Positions 40,396 through 50,696 of a DNA stretch of 64,000 bases are shown here, in pieces. Made by a program: the position numbers and the translations under genes. The DNA comes from Candidatus Bealeia paramacronuclearis (GTDB lineage Bacteria > Pseudomonadota > Alphaproteobacteria > UBA9655). The stretch lies in NCBI RefSeq assembly GCF_035607555.1, contig NZ_JAVHWZ010000002.1:310001-374000 (forward strand). Direction: 5' to 3'. Positions within the stretch are counted from its first letter, which is position 1, and the number at the start of each line of letters is the position of its first letter. The notes beneath the pieces were generated by a model. It was not told where the DNA came from. It saw only the letters and a list, made by a program, of their open reading frames with translations, and made no database searches.

Positions 40396-41031
40396 ATGTT
40401 TCAGAAAAAATTATCTTCACTGACCTTGGCCTTTCTTTTTAGTATGACTTTGCAACCCTTAAGTGCATCAGAAAAAGAAATAACTGCCGATGAAAAACCG
40501 TCTTGGTGGGACGAAGGGTGGGCCCTCACATTTTATTCCGGACCATTCTCGTCTCAAACAACCAGTAAGATCTTTTTCGATTTTAATGCACAATTTGAGA
40601 AATCCGCCATTTTGGCTTTGGCTGTCTCTAAAAAGCTAGGAACTGTTTTTGAGAATCGTCTTCAATTTGAGCTTGAGGCAGGGATTGTCAAACACGTGGG
40701 ACACCAGCACCATTGGGAACTTGATACCCCCGTGATTGTGGCACGTTGGATGAAATTCCCTTGGAACGAAACCCTAAGAACAACGTTTGCAATTGGAGAT
40801 GGTATTAGTTTTGCATCCCGTAAACCTTTCCATGAAGTTGAACGACGGGGGGACAAATTGTCCGCCAAGACACTGAATTATCTCATGGCTGAATTAACTT
40901 TTGGTCACAAGTCCTTGCCAAATTGGGACTTTGTGCTACGCTACCACCATCGCTCGGGCGTTTTTGGTCTTTTTGATGGCGTTCATGATGCTTCAAACGT
41001 TTTTGCAGGGGGCATCAAATATAAATTTTAA
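40396..41031 (+). CDS. Outer-membrane beta-barrel, PagL/acyloxyacyl-hydrolase-like
   Basis: 211 residues with a signal peptide ([20 protein letters not shown], cleavage near LSA/SE). The mature protein has alternating hydrophobic strands and ends in F (GGIKYKF), the outer-membrane insertion signal. The segment [20 protein letters not shown] followed by [10 protein letters not shown] resembles the conserved C-terminal part of PagL lipid A 3-O-deacylases (His-Ser active pair), and a Glu would be needed as third residue. The enzyme call is tentative; a plain barrel protein is the safer reading. Possibly co-transcribed with the mutase 15 bases downstream. Confidence 0.6.
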   Translation: MFQKKLSSLTLAFLFSMTLQPLSASEKEITADEKPSWWDEGWALTFYSGPFSSQTTSKIFFDFNAQFEKSAILALAVSKKLGTVFENRLQFELEAGIVKHVGHQHHWELDTPVIVARWMKFPWNETLRTTFAIGDGISFASRKPFHEVERRGDKLSAKTLNYLMAELTFGHKSLPNWDFVLRYHHRSGVFGLFDGVHDASNVFAGGIKYKF

Positions 41032-41045
41032 CACATGGGATTCAG

Positions 41046-43184
41046 GTGAATTATAACGACTGGGAAAAACTAGCACAAAAAGAATTAGGGGAAATCCCTC
41101 TTGAAAACCTTATTTGGAAAACACCAGAGGAAATTGACGTCAAACCGCTATATACGGAAAAAGATTTACATGACCTTCAGGGGCACATAACAGCACCCGG
41201 ACTCTTTCCTTATTTAAGGGGGCCAAAAGCCACAATGTATGCCAATCGTCCCTGGACGATTCGCCAATATGCGGGTTTTTCTACGGCCGAAAAATCCAAT
41301 GCATTTTACAAGGAAAATCTGAGGCAAGGCCAACGCGGTCTTTCCATTGCTTTTGATCTTCCTACTCACCGTGGCTATGATTCAGATCACCCCCGTGTAA
41401 CAGGAGACGTTGGAAAAGCTGGCGTTGCAATTGATTCCGTTGAAGATATGAAAATCCTTTTTGAGGGAATACCACTTGATCAAATGAGCGTTTCTATGAC
41501 GATGAATGGCGCCGTTGTTCCTATTATGGCGGCGTTTATTGTGGCTGCAGAAGAACAAGGTGTGCCTCCTGAAAGCCTCTCAGGTACGATTCAAAATGAT
41601 ATCTTAAAAGAGTTCATGGTCAGAAATACCTACATTTACCCCCCTGCCCCCAGCATGCGAATTGTTGCGGATATTATCGATTACACATCCCGTAAAATGC
41701 CCAAGTTTAATTCGATTTCAATTTCGGGATATCATATGCATGAGGCGGGTGCCACGGCGGTTCAAGAACTGGCATTCACTCTTGCAGATGGGCTTGAATA
41801 TGTGCGAGCTGCTTTAAAACACGGTTTGGATATTGATAGCTTCGCCCCTCGCCTTTCCTTCTTTTTTGGCATCGGCATGAACTTCTTTATGGAGATTGCA
41901 AAGCTAAGGGCAGCACGCTTGTTGTGGGCGGAATTAATGCAAGAATTTAATCCCAAAAATCCACAAAGCTCTATGTTAAGAACCCATTGCCAAACCTCAG
42001 GGGTCAGCCTTCAAGCTCAAGATCCTCTCAATAATGTCATCCGAACAACACTTGAAGCTTTGGCGGCAGTTCTGGGTGGAACCCAATCCCTTCATACCAA
42101 TTCGTATGATGAAGCGGTCGCTTTGCCTACACCTAAATCCGCACGGGTCGCCAGAAACACCCAACTCATTTTGGCCGAAGAATCAGGTGTCTCTCATGTC
42201 ATTGATCCGTTGGGTGGCAGTTACTATGTGGAAAGTCTGACCCAAAGTCTTGTGGATGAAGCCCGCAAGCTCCTCCAAGAAATGGAAGATTTGGGAGGCA
42301 TGACGAAGGCGGTAGAGTCAGGAATCCCCAAACTCAAAATTGAAGAAGCCTCGGCAAAACGCCAAGCTCGTGTAGATTTAGGTGAAGACGTCATTGTGGG
42401 GGTGAATAAATACCAATCTCCTCACGAAGATAATCTTGAAATCTTAGATATTGATGCCACCCAAGTGAGAGACGCTCAAATTGAACGCCTTCGAAAAATC
42501 AAAAGCACTCGTGATTCAAAAGCCGTTGAGGCAAGTTTAAAGCAACTTCGAAAAACAGCCCGAGATCCTTCTCAAAACATTTTGGAAAGCGCCATTGAGG
42601 CTATGCGTCTGCGGGCTACCGTGGGAGAAGTCTCCGCCGCTCTTGAAGATGTGTATGGTCGCTTTCAGCCCAAAACTCATGCGATTCATGGCGTTTACGG
42701 ATCCCAATATCAGAAAAGTGAAACAATGCATCAGGAGTTTAAAGATTTTCAAAAACGTGTGGATACGCTCTCCCAAAAAATGGGGAGACGTCCCCGCATG
42801 CTCACAACCAAATTGGGGCAAGACGGACATGACCGTGGTGTTAAAATCATAGCAACAGCTTTTGCGGATTTAGGATTTGACATTGATGTTGGTCCCCTTT
42901 TCCAAACACCAGAAGAAGCCGCAAAACAAGCCATTGAAAATGATGTTCATGTGATTGGCGTCTCCAGTCAAGCTGCCGGACATCGCGTTTTGGTCCCTCA
43001 ATTAATCGAGGCCTTAAAAGCCCAAAATGCAGAGGATATCATGGTTGTTTGTGGGGGGGTGATTCCTCCTCAAGATTATGATATGTTATATCAATTTGGG
43101 GTCGCCGAAATATTCGGGCCAGGCACAAATATCCTGGTGGCAGCAGGTAAAATACTTAAAAAATTAGAAAAAAAGTATTCATAA
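41046..43184 (+). CDS. Methylmalonyl-CoA mutase
   Basis: 712 residues, GTG start at 41046 with GGGA upstream. Converts (R)-methylmalonyl-CoA to succinyl-CoA with adenosylcobalamin, feeding propionate, odd-chain and branched amino acid carbon into the TCA cycle. The N-terminal TIM barrel shows [20 protein letters not shown] and [20 protein letters not shown]; the C-terminal cobalamin domain has [20 protein letters not shown] with the DxHxxG ligand. This is the single-chain alpha-type enzyme. Its metallochaperone (MeaB) and epimerase are not in the window. B12 must be made or imported. Confidence 0.95.
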   Translation: MNYNDWEKLAQKELGEIPLENLIWKTPEEIDVKPLYTEKDLHDLQGHITAPGLFPYLRGPKATMYANRPWTIRQYAGFSTAEKSNAFYKENLRQGQRGLSIAFDLPTHRGYDSDHPRVTGDVGKAGVAIDSVEDMKILFEGIPLDQMSVSMTMNGAVVPIMAAFIVAAEEQGVPPESLSGTIQNDILKEFMVRNTYIYPPAPSMRIVADIIDYTSRKMPKFNSISISGYHMHEAGATAVQELAFTLADGLEYVRAALKHGLDIDSFAPRLSFFFGIGMNFFMEIAKLRAARLLWAELMQEFNPKNPQSSMLRTHCQTSGVSLQAQDPLNNVIRTTLEALAAVLGGTQSLHTNSYDEAVALPTPKSARVARNTQLILAEESGVSHVIDPLGGSYYVESLTQSLVDEARKLLQEMEDLGGMTKAVESGIPKLKIEEASAKRQARVDLGEDVIVGVNKYQSPHEDNLEILDIDATQVRDAQIERLRKIKSTRDSKAVEASLKQLRKTARDPSQNILESAIEAMRLRATVGEVSAALEDVYGRFQPKTHAIHGVYGSQYQKSETMHQEFKDFQKRVDTLSQKMGRRPRMLTTKLGQDGHDRGVKIIATAFADLGFDIDVGPLFQTPEEAAKQAIENDVHVIGVSSQAAGHRVLVPQLIEALKAQNAEDIMVVCGGVIPPQDYDMLYQFGVAEIFGPGTNILVAAGKILKKLEKKYS

Positions 43185-43203
43185 CCAGGGAATCAAGAAA
43201 AGT

Positions 43204-44001
43204 ATGAAAAAAACATTTATCTTCATCAACACTATCTTTTTGAGCGTAAGCTCACTTTCTGCAGCTGAGACTTCGCAAAAAATTGCACTTAAAGCCTGCA
43301 CCGTGATGTGGCCCCCATTTATTACAAAAAAAGAGGGAACTCAAGACATTGAGGGGCCTGATACAGAAATCCTCAAACTCATTGCTTCGCGTCAAAATTA
43401 TGAGATTTCTATACAAGAAGTCCCTTGGAAACGTTGCTTGAATATGGCACAAACAGGAGATGTGGACATCGTCTTTTCGGCTTCCGACAAAGCTGAACGC
43501 CGAGAGTTTTTGCTTTATCCCAAAACTCAACTTCATACAACGCGCTATGTTTTTGCTGTTAAACCCGATACAAAAACGGATTGGGCCACGAGCAAGGATC
43601 CAAAATCTTTACCCCAGCCGGTAGGATCTGTTTTAGGGTATTCCGTCACAGATGAGCTTAAAGGAAAGCAAGTCAAAGTTGATGATGGTGCCACAACGGA
43701 CCCTCAAAATGTGGATAAATTTTTTAGCGGTCGTATTAATTCCTTTGTCATTGAAGAGTCCGTCCTCAATGCCCTTCTTGCAGGGAAGTACGCTGAAGAT
43801 AAAAAATCCAAGGGTATCGAAATCCTCAAGCCGCCTTATGAGGACTCCAAAAACTATTACATTACCATTTCCAAAACTGCCGGGAAAAGCCCTGAAGCTG
43901 CCCAAACTATTTTAAAGAATTTTGAAGGCGAACTAGAAAAAATGTCCGCCTCTGGTGAAATCAAGAAAATTTACGAGGGTGCTTTTAAAAAGGTAGAATA
44001 G
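43204..44001 (+). CDS. Periplasmic amino-acid-binding protein (SBP family 3)
   Basis: 265 residues with signal peptide MKKTFIFINTIFLSVSSLSA. The mature part is a family-3 solute-binding fold: TVMWPPFITKKEGTQDIEGP, TEILKLIASRQNYEISIQEV, WKRCLNMAQTGDVDIVFSAS, then VGSVLGYSVTD at the hinge. It would pick up a polar amino acid or similar ligand for an ABC importer, but no permease or ATPase is adjacent. Some members act only as sensors. Confidence 0.85.
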   Translation: MKKTFIFINTIFLSVSSLSAAETSQKIALKACTVMWPPFITKKEGTQDIEGPDTEILKLIASRQNYEISIQEVPWKRCLNMAQTGDVDIVFSASDKAERREFLLYPKTQLHTTRYVFAVKPDTKTDWATSKDPKSLPQPVGSVLGYSVTDELKGKQVKVDDGATTDPQNVDKFFSGRINSFVIEESVLNALLAGKYAEDKKSKGIEILKPPYEDSKNYYITISKTAGKSPEAAQTILKNFEGELEKMSASGEIKKIYEGAFKKVE

Positions 44002-44002
44002 A

Positions 44003-44028
44003 CTTGAGGTCAATGATTAACCTCAGTC
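44003..44028. terminator. Hairpin between convergent genes
   Basis: GACTTGAGGT and ACCTCAGTC form a near-perfect stem around a 9-base loop, between the stop codons of the binding-protein gene and the minus-strand lipoprotein gene. No strong T-run on either side, so a bidirectional terminator is only suggested. Confidence 0.4.
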
Positions 44029-44805
44029 AATTCCATAAATATCTTTCAGCAAAGCTGTTACACGAGATCTACCTGTTTTTGTGTCGGTGTTAAAGTGTGC
44101 CTCAGGATGATTTTTTAATTTTTGAAGAAAATGATTTTGAGTCATTTGTTTTTGAATATCTTTTTCCATTTTTTCTTTCCGTCGCTCAAGAACGCCAATT
44201 GCATTTTTGAGATCGTTCTCCATATCATTAAATTTCCGAGATTCTTCATCGTATTTTTTATAAAACTCTGTCATCGTGCTCACGTTTGGATAACGTGACA
44301 TAATTATCACAACTTTTTCATCGTCATGTTGCATATAAGCACTTTTTGCATTTTTATAGTCATCCTCTAATGCCGTTTTTTCAGATTGAATTCCCACAAT
44401 CTGATCATTTGCATTTTTGAGTAGTTCTGAGATTTTTGCATAAGAAAATAATTGCTGCCAATTTCCCTTAAGATTCAGATTATGAAAAACTTTATACGTG
44501 AGTTGTGTACTAAAGTGAGCGGCAATCTCCCCCTTTATTTTTCCAAAGATCTCATTAAAAGGATTGATATCCCCTTCTTTGTAAGCGTCGTCTTCCTGTT
44601 TTTCGCCTTGATGAGAGGTGACGGCAGTTACCTCTTCTTTCTCAGAAGAAGTTACTTTCCATACCTTTTGTTTTTTTGAAGCTGTTTTCTCTTCCGGCTT
44701 AACATCTTCAAATTTCATTTTTATATGTTTTGAAGAACTTTGGCAGCTTTCCGAGATAAAGCCACAAGACAAAACCCCTAAAAGAAATAATTTTTTCATC
44801 ATCAA
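44023..44805 (-). CDS. Putative lipoprotein with coiled coil
   Basis: 260 residues. N-terminus MMMKKLFLLGVLSCGFISES followed by C is signal-peptide-like; the second cysteine (SESC) could be a weak lipobox. Residues about 30-80 are charged and low-complexity, then QIVGIQSEKTALEDDYKNAK and the stretch to EKMEKDIQKQ look coiled-coil. No family recognised. AGAATT...GGGAAG-type bases before the ATG give a fair ribosome site. Surface or periplasmic location is inferred. Confidence 0.6.
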   Translation of the reverse strand: MMMKKLFLLGVLSCGFISESCQSSSKHIKMKFEDVKPEEKTASKKQKVWKVTSSEKEEVTAVTSHQGEKQEDDAYKEGDINPFNEIFGKIKGEIAAHFSTQLTYKVFHNLNLKGNWQQLFSYAKISELLKNANDQIVGIQSEKTALEDDYKNAKSAYMQHDDEKVVIIMSRYPNVSTMTEFYKKYDEESRKFNDMENDLKNAIGVLERRKEKMEKDIQKQMTQNHFLQKLKNHPEAHFNTDTKTGRSRVTALLKDIYGID

Positions 44806-45029
44806 TTCTTCCCTTTTAATTTAATTTTAAACATTATGTTTCTAAATCGTTAATGCAAAGTTAACATGATTTTTTCTTGAAACATCGTAAAAAATCTTAC
44901 TCTACAAAAGATTAACTTATCAAGGACTTGCTCGTGTTTTTTTGCAGTAGGCTTTGAAAATAATTTTTCAGCATGTGCGAAGACATGGCACTCCACAAAC
45001 GAATAGATTATTCCTCGCAGCAAAAATCA

Positions 45030-46694
45030 TTAAGCCGCAATATTGGATCTAGCCTCCTGTGAGATTTCAAAATTTGGTTTATCTTCTCCATGCGTCTCAT
45101 TTATTACTTTCCGTGCATGTGTTTGCATTTCACGCATTTCATTTATAATTTGAGATGTTGAGTCCATAACTGATGAAGACAACGATTTGGCTTCCTGAGC
45201 CTCTGCGCTCATAATACCGATACCATTTGCAACTTCTCGCGTCCGAGAGGCAGCTTGCTGTGTGCGTTTGTCAATTTCAGAGGTCGCAATTCCCTGCTCC
45301 TCAACAGCTGCAGCAATTGAGGACGAAGCATTATCAATATCTTGAATGGTTTTAATGATTTCTGAAATTGCAGAGACCGCATCTTGAGTTATGAGTTGAA
45401 TGGATTGAATATGCCCTGTGATTTCTTCTGTAGCTTGGCTAGTTTGGTTTGCTAAATTTTTAACTTCCGCAGCCACAACTGCAAATCCCTTACCAGCATC
45501 ACCCGCGCGTGCCGCTTCAATGGTGGCGTTTAAAGCTAAAAGGTTTGTTCGACCTGCAATATCAGAAATGAGGCTGATTACCTCTCCAATATGATTTGAA
45601 GACTCAGCAAGCTCTTGTATAGTTGTATTTGTACGTTCAGTAATCACTACGGCTGATTGAACAACACGACTAGACTCTGCAACGCGAGAGCTAATCTCAA
45701 GAATTGCACTTGAGAGTTGTTTGGTTGCAGCAGCAACGCTTTCAACATCTTGATTCGTTTCCTCTGTGATAAGATTGGCTTCCTCAGATTGCGAACTGAC
45801 TCTATCCGATGAAATTGTCATAGCCTTTGTAGTTCTTAAAACATTGTCTGAATTTTTCAATACTCTTTCAAGTACAGATTGAATTTTTTCAGCTTCTTGC
45901 TCGCGCTGTTTGTTCATGCATTGCACTTCCACTGCATTTTCTTTAAAAATTTGAAGAGCACGTGACATATCACCAATTTCATCCAAACGGTCAGTACCCT
46001 CTATTGATATATTATATTTTCCTCCTGAAATGAGGTTCATATAATCAACAATTTTTGAAATTGGTTTTTTAATGCGATAGATGATGAAGAATGCAAAAAT
46101 TGAAATTGTGCAAATCAAAATTGAAAAGACAACCATAGATATGGTGTCTGAAATTGATGTCCCCGAATCATAATCACTCTTCATAACGTTGGCATAAGAT
46201 TGAATCATATTACCTTGTTTTTCCATTATTTCTTCAAGTTCTTTATAGGATTTCTCAAAAACACCATAAGAGTTGGTATCAAATGATCCATTTTTAACAG
46301 ACGCAATAATATCAACTGCAAATTTTGTATACTTTTCAACAGTTAAAATTGTCTTTTTAACTGTTTGGGTAATTTCGGGTGATGGGTTTTCAGTAACAAT
46401 GTCTTTAAGGTTTTTCAAAAATATCTCAGCTTGAGTTGATGCGTCTTTAGCGGCGTCTTGTAAGGCTTTTTCGTCATTTAAAAATTTTGAGTGTATAGCC
46501 AGAAGAACGTATCCCCGAATTGCATCATGGGCCTGATCACTTATCATACTTTTTCTCAAAACACTGGAAGCTGTTAATATATCCTGAACGTTATGATCAT
46601 TATATTTATCCATAGTTGCGTTGCCAAAAAAATTTGCAATCTCAAGGCAAACCGAAAATACAACTAGTGCTGTTAATTTTGTAAATAGTTTCAT
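45030..46694 (-). CDS. Methyl-accepting chemotaxis protein
   Basis: 554 residues. One membrane helix at the N-terminus, a periplasmic four-helix-type sensor (to about residue 185), a second helix ([20 protein letters not shown]), a HAMP domain with [20 protein letters not shown], and a cytoplasmic signalling hairpin whose tip reads [20 protein letters not shown]. Typical class without C-terminal pentapeptide. It senses a small ligand and controls CheA. No che or flagellar gene is in the window. Its existence argues that the organism keeps some motility or uses the receptor otherwise. Confidence 0.93.
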   Translation of the reverse strand: MKLFTKLTALVVFSVCLEIANFFGNATMDKYNDHNVQDILTASSVLRKSMISDQAHDAIRGYVLLAIHSKFLNDEKALQDAAKDASTQAEIFLKNLKDIVTENPSPEITQTVKKTILTVEKYTKFAVDIIASVKNGSFDTNSYGVFEKSYKELEEIMEKQGNMIQSYANVMKSDYDSGTSISDTISMVVFSILICTISIFAFFIIYRIKKPISKIVDYMNLISGGKYNISIEGTDRLDEIGDMSRALQIFKENAVEVQCMNKQREQEAEKIQSVLERVLKNSDNVLRTTKAMTISSDRVSSQSEEANLITEETNQDVESVAAATKQLSSAILEISSRVAESSRVVQSAVVITERTNTTIQELAESSNHIGEVISLISDIAGRTNLLALNATIEAARAGDAGKGFAVVAAEVKNLANQTSQATEEITGHIQSIQLITQDAVSAISEIIKTIQDIDNASSSIAAAVEEQGIATSEIDKRTQQAASRTREVANGIGIMSAEAQEAKSLSSSVMDSTSQIINEMREMQTHARKVINETHGEDKPNFEISQEARSNIAA

Positions 46695-47001
46695 TTTTTA
46701 ATTTCTCCAGATTTATAAATTTTTCCAATTCTAAATCTACAATAGTTAACGAAATATTAACAAAGATAAGCTTTCTTTTAAAACAACATGTCACGTTTTC
46801 TTCGTTTATTGATTTCAAATTAATGGTAATTATCGACCCTCTGTTTTTAACAAAAAATGAAAAATAGAGAGAATTTTAATAAATATTTACGTACTTACTA
46901 TGACTTATTTGCGTTATCTGACATGAGTTAATTGTGTTTTTCAGATTTGCCTCTCCTGAGTATATGCCAATCATCTATTTCTATATTTTTTTTTGGAGTA
47001 A
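46695..47001. other. Divergent AT-rich promoter region
   Basis: Lies between the chemoreceptor (minus) and the nuclease gene (plus). Strongly AT-rich. TTGGAGTAA just before 47002 is the ribosome site of the nuclease gene. No RNA or repeat recognised. Confidence 0.4.
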
Positions 47002-48075
47002 ATGATGTTGGTTCGATCTTTAGTATTTTTTGTCACTTTAAGTTTTTTTTGTAAAAGTGACCTGTTTTCTGTAAAAGAAAAAAACTTAACAAGTTTATCA
47101 CCCACAAAGCGCAAAGTTGATTGTGCGCCCGATACATGTAACTCCCCGAAGAAGAACAAAATTAATGGACCAGATAAGGAAAATGAAAACCCAAATTCAA
47201 ATTTAACACCCTCTCCAGAAAAAAAACTGATACGTGAAAATACAGTTTTATTAGACACATCATTATTTGGTGTTCAAAGTTACACAACAATAGAGAAATC
47301 TTCAGAAGAAAAAGAAAAACATCTTTGGGATGATATCAGGCAGGATATCGTAAAACTCTCTCGAGGCAAAAAGCTAGACACGCGCACACTGTCAGATTGT
47401 GTACGAGAAATTTATACAAAACATGACTTTAGTGATTTTTTTACAGAAATAAAATTTCAAGAAAAGACTGTCTTTCAATCAGATGAGCTCTTTTCTCACG
47501 ACGCATTAGTCTTGAATAAAGAAGGGAAATGGGAAACCAACCGTGATCGTATGGAACGGGGTGAATGCCCTATTGGATACGCAGGCGTACCCAAAAAAGT
47601 TGATGAGTTGGAACTTAAAAAGGCTCTTAAAACGCAAAAACGATATCGCATTGAATTACAACATGTAACTCAAAAAGATACAGGAACAGACGAGGATCCA
47701 ATCTGTGAGATGACGCACGCGGCACACATGGGCAAAAATGCTCGCATTATCGTGCGCGCTAAAACGTTAACAGGTGAGATTATTGTTTTACATTCAAGCC
47801 TTGAAAAAGAGGAAGCTGAAAAACTCCTTGATCCGCAAGATAAAAAACAAGTTATTTACACAAATATATTGCATTTTAGAACTGGCCCCTCCCTGATAAA
47901 TCGTGAAGATTTTAAGACGTTTAGAGAAGGTTATTGGAAATTTCGTATCGCTGAGCTTTTAAAAGGCAAACTTGAAGAGGGCAAACTTGAAGAGGACGTT
48001 CAATCCCCGATCAAAACCAAAGTTACACTTATTAAACCTGAGCACATCAAAAAACTTGTTGAAAAAACGAATTGA
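47002..48075 (+). CDS. Secreted LHH/HNH-type nuclease, putative toxin or effector
   Basis: 357 residues. Hydrophobic N-terminus (MMLVRSLVFFVTLSFFCKSD) suggests export. Residues about 30-80 are a polar, Lys/Pro/Asn-rich linker. Residues about 165-245 match the LHH branch of HNH nucleases: an approach segment NRDRMERGECPIGYAGVP, then IELQHVTQK (residues 217-225) and EMTHAAHMGKN (236-246). In the family the core reads LHH; here it is LQH, so His221 is kept and the first His is Gln. Known LHH domains are C-terminal toxins in polymorphic toxin systems. About 110 residues follow the domain. No immunity gene is obvious next to it. Function is inferred from motif. Confidence 0.6.
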   Translation: MMLVRSLVFFVTLSFFCKSDLFSVKEKNLTSLSPTKRKVDCAPDTCNSPKKNKINGPDKENENPNSNLTPSPEKKLIRENTVLLDTSLFGVQSYTTIEKSSEEKEKHLWDDIRQDIVKLSRGKKLDTRTLSDCVREIYTKHDFSDFFTEIKFQEKTVFQSDELFSHDALVLNKEGKWETNRDRMERGECPIGYAGVPKKVDELELKKALKTQKRYRIELQHVTQKDTGTDEDPICEMTHAAHMGKNARIIVRAKTLTGEIIVLHSSLEKEEAEKLLDPQDKKQVIYTNILHFRTGPSLINREDFKTFREGYWKFRIAELLKGKLEEGKLEEDVQSPIKTKVTLIKPEHIKKLVEKTN

Positions 48076-48082
48076 AGGAAAA

Positions 48083-48931
48083 TTAAAGGATCTCAAAAAT
48101 GTTTTTCAATCCTTCCCGATAGGTTGGAAAAGTCAGATGAAAGTTTAAGAGGTCTTTGATTTTCTGATTCGAAATGCGTTTTGAATCCTGATAAAAAGAT
48201 TTTAACATCGGGCTCATCACCGCATCCTCATAAGCAATTAAAGGGGGCGTCGTTATTCCCAAAAGTTGAGCCGCATAGTCCATAACTTCCCAAGGTGAGG
48301 CTGGCAGATCGTCACCTAAATTATAAATCTCTCCCGGCGTGGGGTTTTGAATGGAGGCTTCAAGAGCACACACAATATCCTCCACATGGATACGGGAAAA
48401 CACAATCCCTTTCTTATAAATACGCTGAGCCGTACCATTTTGGAGCGCTGAAAAATAGTTTCGCCCAGGGCCATAAATTCCGGAAAGTCGAAATATATGG
48501 ACGGGTAGATTTTGCTTTTTAAAAAGCGTGAGCCATTTTTTTTCATCCGCAAGCCTGAGAATTCCGGATTCTGATGTGGGAGTGCAGTGGGAAGTCTCAT
48601 TCACCCAAGCTCCCTGATGATCTCCATAAACGCCGGTTGATGAGAGTATTCCCAACCATTTGAGATAAGGAAATTCACCTCCTTCAAAAAGGGCTGCCAA
48701 AGACTTTAAAGAGGGGGGAATAGAAACAAGAATGTGGGTTGCGTTTTTTAAAGGAGTTTGAATATTGGTGCGATCGGAAAGACCTCGGAATTGGAGAAGG
48801 TTTTCTCTTGGTTTATCATGAGGGACTATGGGCTCACTCCGAGACGTCCCCGAAACTTCCAAACCTTGCGCTAAAAGTCTCTTTCCCAAAAGTTGCGATG
48901 TATAGCCATACCCAAGCGCCAAAAACTGCAT
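48083..48931 (-). CDS. SDR-family NAD(P)-dependent epimerase/reductase (YeeZ-like)
   Basis: 282 residues. N-terminal Rossmann start FLALGYGYTSQLLGKRLL (GxGxxxxxL variant), the middle WLGILSSTGVYGDHQGAWVN with the YG-type active region and HIFRLSGIYGPGRN. Extended SDRs of this type lack a firm substrate. It begins at the last base of the fzlA gene, so both are one operon. Confidence 0.85.
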   Translation of the reverse strand: MQFLALGYGYTSQLLGKRLLAQGLEVSGTSRSEPIVPHDKPRENLLQFRGLSDRTNIQTPLKNATHILVSIPPSLKSLAALFEGGEFPYLKWLGILSSTGVYGDHQGAWVNETSHCTPTSESGILRLADEKKWLTLFKKQNLPVHIFRLSGIYGPGRNYFSALQNGTAQRIYKKGIVFSRIHVEDIVCALEASIQNPTPGEIYNLGDDLPASPWEVMDYAAQLLGITTPPLIAYEDAVMSPMLKSFYQDSKRISNQKIKDLLNFHLTFPTYREGLKNIFEIL

Positions 48932-49599
48932 TAAAAATCCAAATCCATATAATGGGCCGCAGGCGTAATTCCAGGAACTGTATCTTGCAAAATAGCTCTA
49001 AAACTAGGGCGTGACTTCATACGGGTATACCATTCTTTCGCTTCAGGATGTTTGTCCCAAGGAACATTATCCAAATAATCAATACAGGACAGATGCGCGG
49101 CGGCCGTAATATCCGCCAACGAAAAATGATGCCCAGAAAGCCAATTTCTCTGATCCACAAGCCATCCAATATAGGCCAAATGATCATGAATGTTGGTTTG
49201 CCCCGCGCGAATGACCCCAGAATCAGGTCCCCCCAATCCCATTTTGCGCTTCATCGTTTTTTCAAAAACGAGGTTATGTGTGACTTCCATATTAAACTTT
49301 TCATCAAACCACGCAACCAAACGTCGCGTTTCGGCACGCTGAGTTGATGTGTCGCCCAAAAGTGGAGGATCGTAATAAATTTCCTCTAAATATTCCGCAA
49401 TGGGATAGCCATTGGCGATGACTTTACCATCATCCTCAACAAAAACGGGGGTGAGTCCCTCAGGATTCATAGATACAAATTGGGGACGATGCTCCCAAAT
49501 ACGTTCGACCACGGGTTGAAACTCAAGCTTCTTCTCATGCAGCATGAGGCGAATCTTACGAGAAAAGGGGCAAAGCCAGTAATGATAAAGCGTCCGCAT
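48931..49599 (-). CDS. fzlA: FzlA-like FtsZ-binding glutathione-S-transferase-fold protein
   Basis: 222 residues with a thioredoxin-like N-terminal part (YHYWLCPFSRKIRLMLHEKK, NPEGLTPVFVEDD) and an all-helical C-terminal part (WLSGHHFSLADITAAAHLSC). The end VPGITPAAHYMDLDF matches what I recall of the conserved tail of FzlA, the GST homolog of alphaproteobacteria that binds FtsZ and is needed for constriction. Divergent from uppP, which supplies the lipid carrier for septal peptidoglycan. A general GST is the alternative. Confidence 0.72.
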   Translation of the reverse strand: MRTLYHYWLCPFSRKIRLMLHEKKLEFQPVVERIWEHRPQFVSMNPEGLTPVFVEDDGKVIANGYPIAEYLEEIYYDPPLLGDTSTQRAETRRLVAWFDEKFNMEVTHNLVFEKTMKRKMGLGGPDSGVIRAGQTNIHDHLAYIGWLVDQRNWLSGHHFSLADITAAAHLSCIDYLDNVPWDKHPEAKEWYTRMKSRPSFRAILQDTVPGITPAAHYMDLDF

Positions 49600-49674
49600 A
49601 ATTCTCCTTGCGGGTTGGATAATTTAAAACCAAATGATATAAACCATTCATCAATTGTAACACAGGAGTTGTCC

Positions 49675-50481
49675 GTGCCTCTAGAGCAAATTATCACTTT
49701 GGCCATTGTTCAAGGCCTCACAGAATTTTTACCTGTGAGTTCCTCAGGGCATCTCGCATTAACCCCTGTTCTTTTTGGATGGAAAGATCAAGGACTTATG
49801 ATGGATGTGGCCGCCCATATGGGAACATTGGGATCCGTTCTTGTCTATTTCTGGCGTGATGTTTTATCTCTGATTCAAGCCCCGTTTGATCTTTTAAAAG
49901 GGAAACAAACGCAAAATACCCGTCTTCTTTTTAATTTGATTGTGGCCACCATCCCTGTTGTGATTGCAGGCTTCCTTTTTGATAAATTATTAGGGGACAG
50001 CCTTCGCAGTGTGGAAGTCATTGCCTGGGCCGGAATTCTCTTTGGTCTTGTGATGTATACGGCAGATCACTCGGGAAAGCTTCTTAAAACAGAAGGACAC
50101 ATCGGAATTCCCCAAGCCTTCATTTTTGGACTTGCACAATGTTTGGCGCTTATCAACGGGACCAGTCGATCGGGAATTACTATGACCGCAGGGCGATTCA
50201 TGAATTTCAAACGCGTCGATGCAGCCCGCTTTGCTTTTCTTATGTCCATTCCTGCAATTGGTGCCGCAGGCGTTCTCAAAGGCATTCATCTGATTAAAGA
50301 GGGTGATACGGCCCTTTTTGCTGATGCCGCTTTGATGGCGTCTTTTTCATTTTTGTCTGGACTGGCCGCCATCGTTTTTATGATGAATTGGCTTAAAAAA
50401 TCCACTCTTACCCCCTTTGTGATCTATCGCCTGATTTTAGGCGTAGGTCTTTTAGGAGCGGTTTATGGTGGATATTTTTAA
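49675..50481 (+). CDS. uppP: Undecaprenyl-diphosphatase UppP/BacA
   Basis: 268 residues, GTG start at 49675 preceded by AGGAG at 8 bases; the longer open frame from 49480 is overlap with the opposite gene. Motifs: IVQGLTEFLPVSSSGHLAL at the start and GTSRSGITMTAGRFM in the second half, the two active regions of the family, with about eight membrane helices. Recycles undecaprenyl pyrophosphate for peptidoglycan and LPS export and gives bacitracin resistance. Confidence 0.95.
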   Translation: MPLEQIITLAIVQGLTEFLPVSSSGHLALTPVLFGWKDQGLMMDVAAHMGTLGSVLVYFWRDVLSLIQAPFDLLKGKQTQNTRLLFNLIVATIPVVIAGFLFDKLLGDSLRSVEVIAWAGILFGLVMYTADHSGKLLKTEGHIGIPQAFIFGLAQCLALINGTSRSGITMTAGRFMNFKRVDAARFAFLMSIPAIGAAGVLKGIHLIKEGDTALFADAALMASFSFLSGLAAIVFMMNWLKKSTLTPFVIYRLILGVGLLGAVYGGYF

Positions 50482-50546
50482 AGGGGAAAAATTTTCCTCA
50501 AGAAGATATTGAGATTTAGTTAATAAAATCAGTTAGATATGTTGAC

Positions 50547-50669
50547 ATGAACTTGTTTCAGGATCTTTCTCAAGTGAACACAACGCAAAAATTATCTTTT
50601 TGGCATACTCCGGATAAATTAACGCCTTTTCCTTTCCCAAAATTTCTAAAAGTGTTAACATTTAATTAA
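50547..50669 (+). CDS. Possible 40-residue sORF
   Basis: ATG in TTGACATGA opens a 40-codon frame (MNLFQDLSQVNTTQKLSFWH...) ending TAA just before the universal-stress gene. No good ribosome site. Kept only as a possibility. Confidence 0.15.
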   Translation: MNLFQDLSQVNTTQKLSFWHTPDKLTPFPFPKFLKVLTFN

Positions 50670-50696
50670 GAAATAAAAAACAGAGGAGAAATTATC

